From Desulfopila aestuarii DSM 18488 (lineage in GTDB: Bacteria; Desulfobacterota; Desulfobulbia; Desulfobulbales; Desulfocapsaceae), in assembly GCF_900143695.1 (NCBI RefSeq), contig NZ_FRFE01000021.1:1-64000 (forward strand): DNA of 64,000 bases. Direction: 5' to 3'. A program made the translations under genes and the position numbers. Below, piece after piece: positions 62,235-64,000 of the stretch; positions within the stretch are counted from its first letter, which is position 1; each line of letters begins with the position of its first letter. The notes under the pieces were generated by a model. The model was not told the DNA's origin and ran no database searches. It saw only the letters and a list, made by a program, of their open reading frames with translations.

Positions 62235-63515
62235 CTATTTATGTGCTACTGCAATCGCCTGGTCGAGGTCAGCAAGAATGTCGTCGATATGTTCGATACC
62301 AATAGAGAGGCGGATCATGCCGTCGGATATACCACCCGCTTGCAACTGCTCTGTCGTGAGCTGGGAGTGCGTTGTGGTCGCCGGATGTATGGCCAGTGAC
62401 TTGGCGTCACCGACATTGGCCAGATGCGAGAAGAGTTGCAGGCTCTCGATAAATTTCTGACCGGCCTCCCTGCCACCGCGAATACCAAATGCGATCATGC
62501 CTCCGAAACCGTTTTTCAGGTATTTGACGGCAGTTTCATGGCCGGGCGATCCTGGCAGGCCAGGATAATTGACCCAGTCAACATTTTCATGCTGCTGCAG
62601 GTGCTGGGCGACGGCCATGCCGTTTTCCGAGTGGCGCTCCATGCGCAGGGGCAGGGTCTCGATGCCCTGTAAAAACATCCAGCAGTTGTCCGGACTGATA
62701 CAGGCACCAAGATTACGAAGCGGCACCAGCCGCATTCTGAGCGCAAAGGCGATGGGGTTCATCGGCCCAAGATCGTGGGCGTAGCGGAGACCATGATATG
62801 AATGGTCGGGCTCATTGTAGAGGGTAAATTTCTGATCGGTCCAGTCGAAGGTTCCTGCGTCGATGACGATGCCTCCAAGACCGGTGCCGTGGCCGCCCAG
62901 CCATTTAGTGAGCGAGTGGATGACGATGTCGGCACCATGTTCGATGGGTCTGAACATGGTTGGCGGGGTGAAGGTGGAATCGACGATGAGCGGCAGTTTT
63001 GCTGCATGGGCGATATCTGCAACGGCTCTGATGTCGGTCATATTCAGTGCCGGGTTGCCCAGGGTCTCGCAATAGACTGCCCGGGTTCTCCCGGTGATTG
63101 CTGCCTTGAAATTATCTGGGTCAGAAGGGTCGACCATTTTCACCTTGATGCCCAGCTGGGGCAGGATCGAGTCGAATTGGGCAAAAGTGCCTCCGTAGAG
63201 GTTGTTGGCAGCTACCACTTCGTCCCCGTGCTGGCAGATATTGATGATGGTGTAGAAAATGGCCGAAGTGCCGGAAGAGAGTGCCAGGGAAGCTGCGCCG
63301 CCTTCAAGCAGGGTCATCCGCTGTTCGAGTACGTCCTGGGTGGGGTTGCCTATCCTGGTGTAGATGTTGCCCAACTCTTTTAAGGCAAAAAGATTGGCGG
63401 CATGTTCGGTGGATTTGAACATATACGCGCTCGTCCGATAAATCGGAACAGCGCGGGAAAGGGTATCTTGATCAACTTTATGTCCAGCGTGTACGGCGAG
63501 GGTTTCCAGCTTCAT
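62235..63515 (-). CDS. metY: O-acetylhomoserine sulfhydrylase
   Basis: A 426-residue Cys/Met-metabolism PLP enzyme: LAVHAGHKVDQDTLSRAVPI at the N-terminus, YTRIGNPTQDVLEQRMTLLE near 52-71, SSGTSAIFYTI near 79, and the PLP Lys in HSLTKWLGGHGTGLGG near 205. The length and GNIYTRIGNPT form fit the OAH/OAS sulfhydrylase class. It makes homocysteine directly from O-acetylhomoserine and sulfide. AGAGGAG precedes the ATG. First gene of the sulfur operon, after two upstream dyads. Confidence 0.93.
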   Translation of the reverse strand: MKLETLAVHAGHKVDQDTLSRAVPIYRTSAYMFKSTEHAANLFALKELGNIYTRIGNPTQDVLEQRMTLLEGGAASLALSSGTSAIFYTIINICQHGDEVVAANNLYGGTFAQFDSILPQLGIKVKMVDPSDPDNFKAAITGRTRAVYCETLGNPALNMTDIRAVADIAHAAKLPLIVDSTFTPPTMFRPIEHGADIVIHSLTKWLGGHGTGLGGIVIDAGTFDWTDQKFTLYNEPDHSYHGLRYAHDLGPMNPIAFALRMRLVPLRNLGACISPDNCWMFLQGIETLPLRMERHSENGMAVAQHLQQHENVDWVNYPGLPGSPGHETAVKYLKNGFGGMIAFGIRGGREAGQKFIESLQLFSHLANVGDAKSLAIHPATTTHSQLTTEQLQAGGISDGMIRLSIGIEHIDDILADLDQAIAVAHK

Positions 63516-63537
63516 TCTTTTCTCCTCTTTTCCGTGA

Positions 63538-63558
63538 AGTACCGTTTGCGATGGTACT
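63538..63558. promoter_or_regulatory. Short dyad before metY
   Basis: AGTACC (63538-63543) and GGTACT (63553-63558), with 9 bases between, lie 22 bases before the metY start. It could be an operator for the operon-linked LysR regulator, but the spacing and sequence are not diagnostic. Confidence 0.3.
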
Positions 63559-63567
63559 CGATATGTG

Positions 63568-63609
63568 AACGCCGTCCATGACGGTATATCTCATTGTCTG
63601 GACGGCGTT
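63568..63609. terminator. 11-bp hairpin between the TPR gene and metY
   Basis: AACGCCGTCCA (63568-63578) pairs exactly with TGGACGGCGTT (63599-63609) across a 20-base loop. On the plus strand TTTT follows only partly; on the minus strand there is no T tract. Its position 15 bases after the TPR gene stop suggests transcription ends or is attenuated before metY. It does not look like a known SAM riboswitch. Confidence 0.5.
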
Positions 63610-63623
63610 TTGGATGGACGGTC

Positions 63624-64000
63624 TTAGTTTTTTATCTGACCGCTTTTTATCTGATCGACAAACTCTCTGATCTTCTGGCCATTACCAGCTGTTGCATCAG
63701 GGTTAATTTTAAGCAGTTCTTCCCAACTGGCAATAGCGCCCTCGGTATCTTTGAGATCATAGAAGCGTACGATGCCTTCATTGAAGCGTGAGGGTTGATG
63801 TATCGGATCCATGGCCTGGGCCTTTTCGAACATTTCGATAGCCTTTTCCGGTTGCTTTACCTGACGGTACATGACACCAAGATCTGTGATGAGATTGGCG
63901 TCACCGGAGTGGTATTTCAGAGAAGTGGTATACGCCGTGATTGCCTTTTCAGGCTGACCGGTATCGAAATAGAGGTGCCCAAGCTGGACCCAGGTTTGGA
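63624..64000 (-). CDS. TPR-repeat protein, C-terminal part (cut by window edge)
   Basis: The frame is open to the window end; about 125 codons are visible. It contains at least three tetratricopeptide repeats, for example LGHLYFDTGQPEKAITAYTT, LGVMYRQVKQPEKAIEMFEK and VRFYDLKDTEGAIASWEELL, followed by a helix ending SGQIKN. The N-terminus, and any membrane anchor, lie outside. TPR proteins mediate protein contacts; no specific role is shown. Confidence 0.85.
   Translation of the reverse strand, partial: QTWVQLGHLYFDTGQPEKAITAYTTSLKYHSGDANLITDLGVMYRQVKQPEKAIEMFEKAQAMDPIHQPSRFNEGIVRFYDLKDTEGAIASWEELLKINPDATAGNGQKIREFVDQIKSGQIKN

Noticed and set aside
63516-63623. SAM riboswitch before metY
   Set aside because: Only simple hairpins are present; no SAM-I, SAM-II or SAM-IV consensus elements are recognised.

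Overview
The window looks like chromosome of a Desulfobulbales-type (Desulfobacterota) sulfate- or sulfur-metabolising bacterium. That is inferred from gene content only: a complete type II secretion cluster, a metY-metX-metW-cysE-cysK sulfur amino acid operon with a selenium-associated-type LysR regulator, a tripartite tricarboxylate transporter operon, sucrose synthase with sucrose-phosphate synthase, and many PAS signalling proteins. No rRNA, tRNA or CRISPR array was seen.

Layout. 1-390: 5' part of a group IIC intron on the minus strand, inserted beside an attC- or terminator-like hairpin. 0.5-7.8 kb: AT-rich accessory segment, mostly plus strand, with a CNNM protein, decayed SRPBCC genes, an iron-sulfur reductase, YunG-like protein, methyltransferase, LysE exporter, GNAT and cupin. 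7.9-9.7 kb: ferredoxin and a flavoprotein lacking the redox disulfide. 9.9-14 kb: convergent diguanylate cyclase and hybrid histidine kinase. 14.3-18.3 kb: XRE-cupin regulator, acylating aldehyde dehydrogenase and taurine/beta-alanine-type transaminase, with a shared operator-like motif. 18.5-24.1 kb (minus): PAS response regulator, IclR regulator, asparaginase, AGCS symporter. 24.8-25.3 kb: frameshifted pagL-like gene. 25.7-34.4 kb: GntR regulator, TctC-TctB-TctA transporter, TIM-barrel isomerase-like protein, four-carbon acid sugar kinase, class II aldolase and PanB-like enzyme, apparently one uptake-and-catabolism operon of unknown substrate. 34.5-49.9 kb: T2SS (gspB-gspA divergent from gspF-G-H-I-J-K-L-M-N-C-D-E). 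50.2-54.9 kb: convergent sucrose synthase and sucrose-phosphate synthase. 55.5-57.3 kb: second GspA/ExeA-type ATPase with a peptidoglycan-binding domain. 57.4-63.5 kb (minus): sulfur amino acid genes ending in lysR. 63.6-64 kb: edge of a TPR protein gene.

How it fits together. The T2SS and two ExeA-type ATPases form an envelope and secretion module. The 57-64 kb operon can assimilate sulfide through both O-acetylserine and O-acetylhomoserine. The 14-24 kb genes deal with amino compounds (taurine or beta-alanine, asparagine, alanine). The sucrose genes suggest compatible-solute turnover. The best candidate for an undescribed system is the 25.7-34.4 kb operon: the PanB-like enzyme beside a DUF1537 kinase and aldolase suggests breakdown of an unusual, possibly branched, sugar acid.
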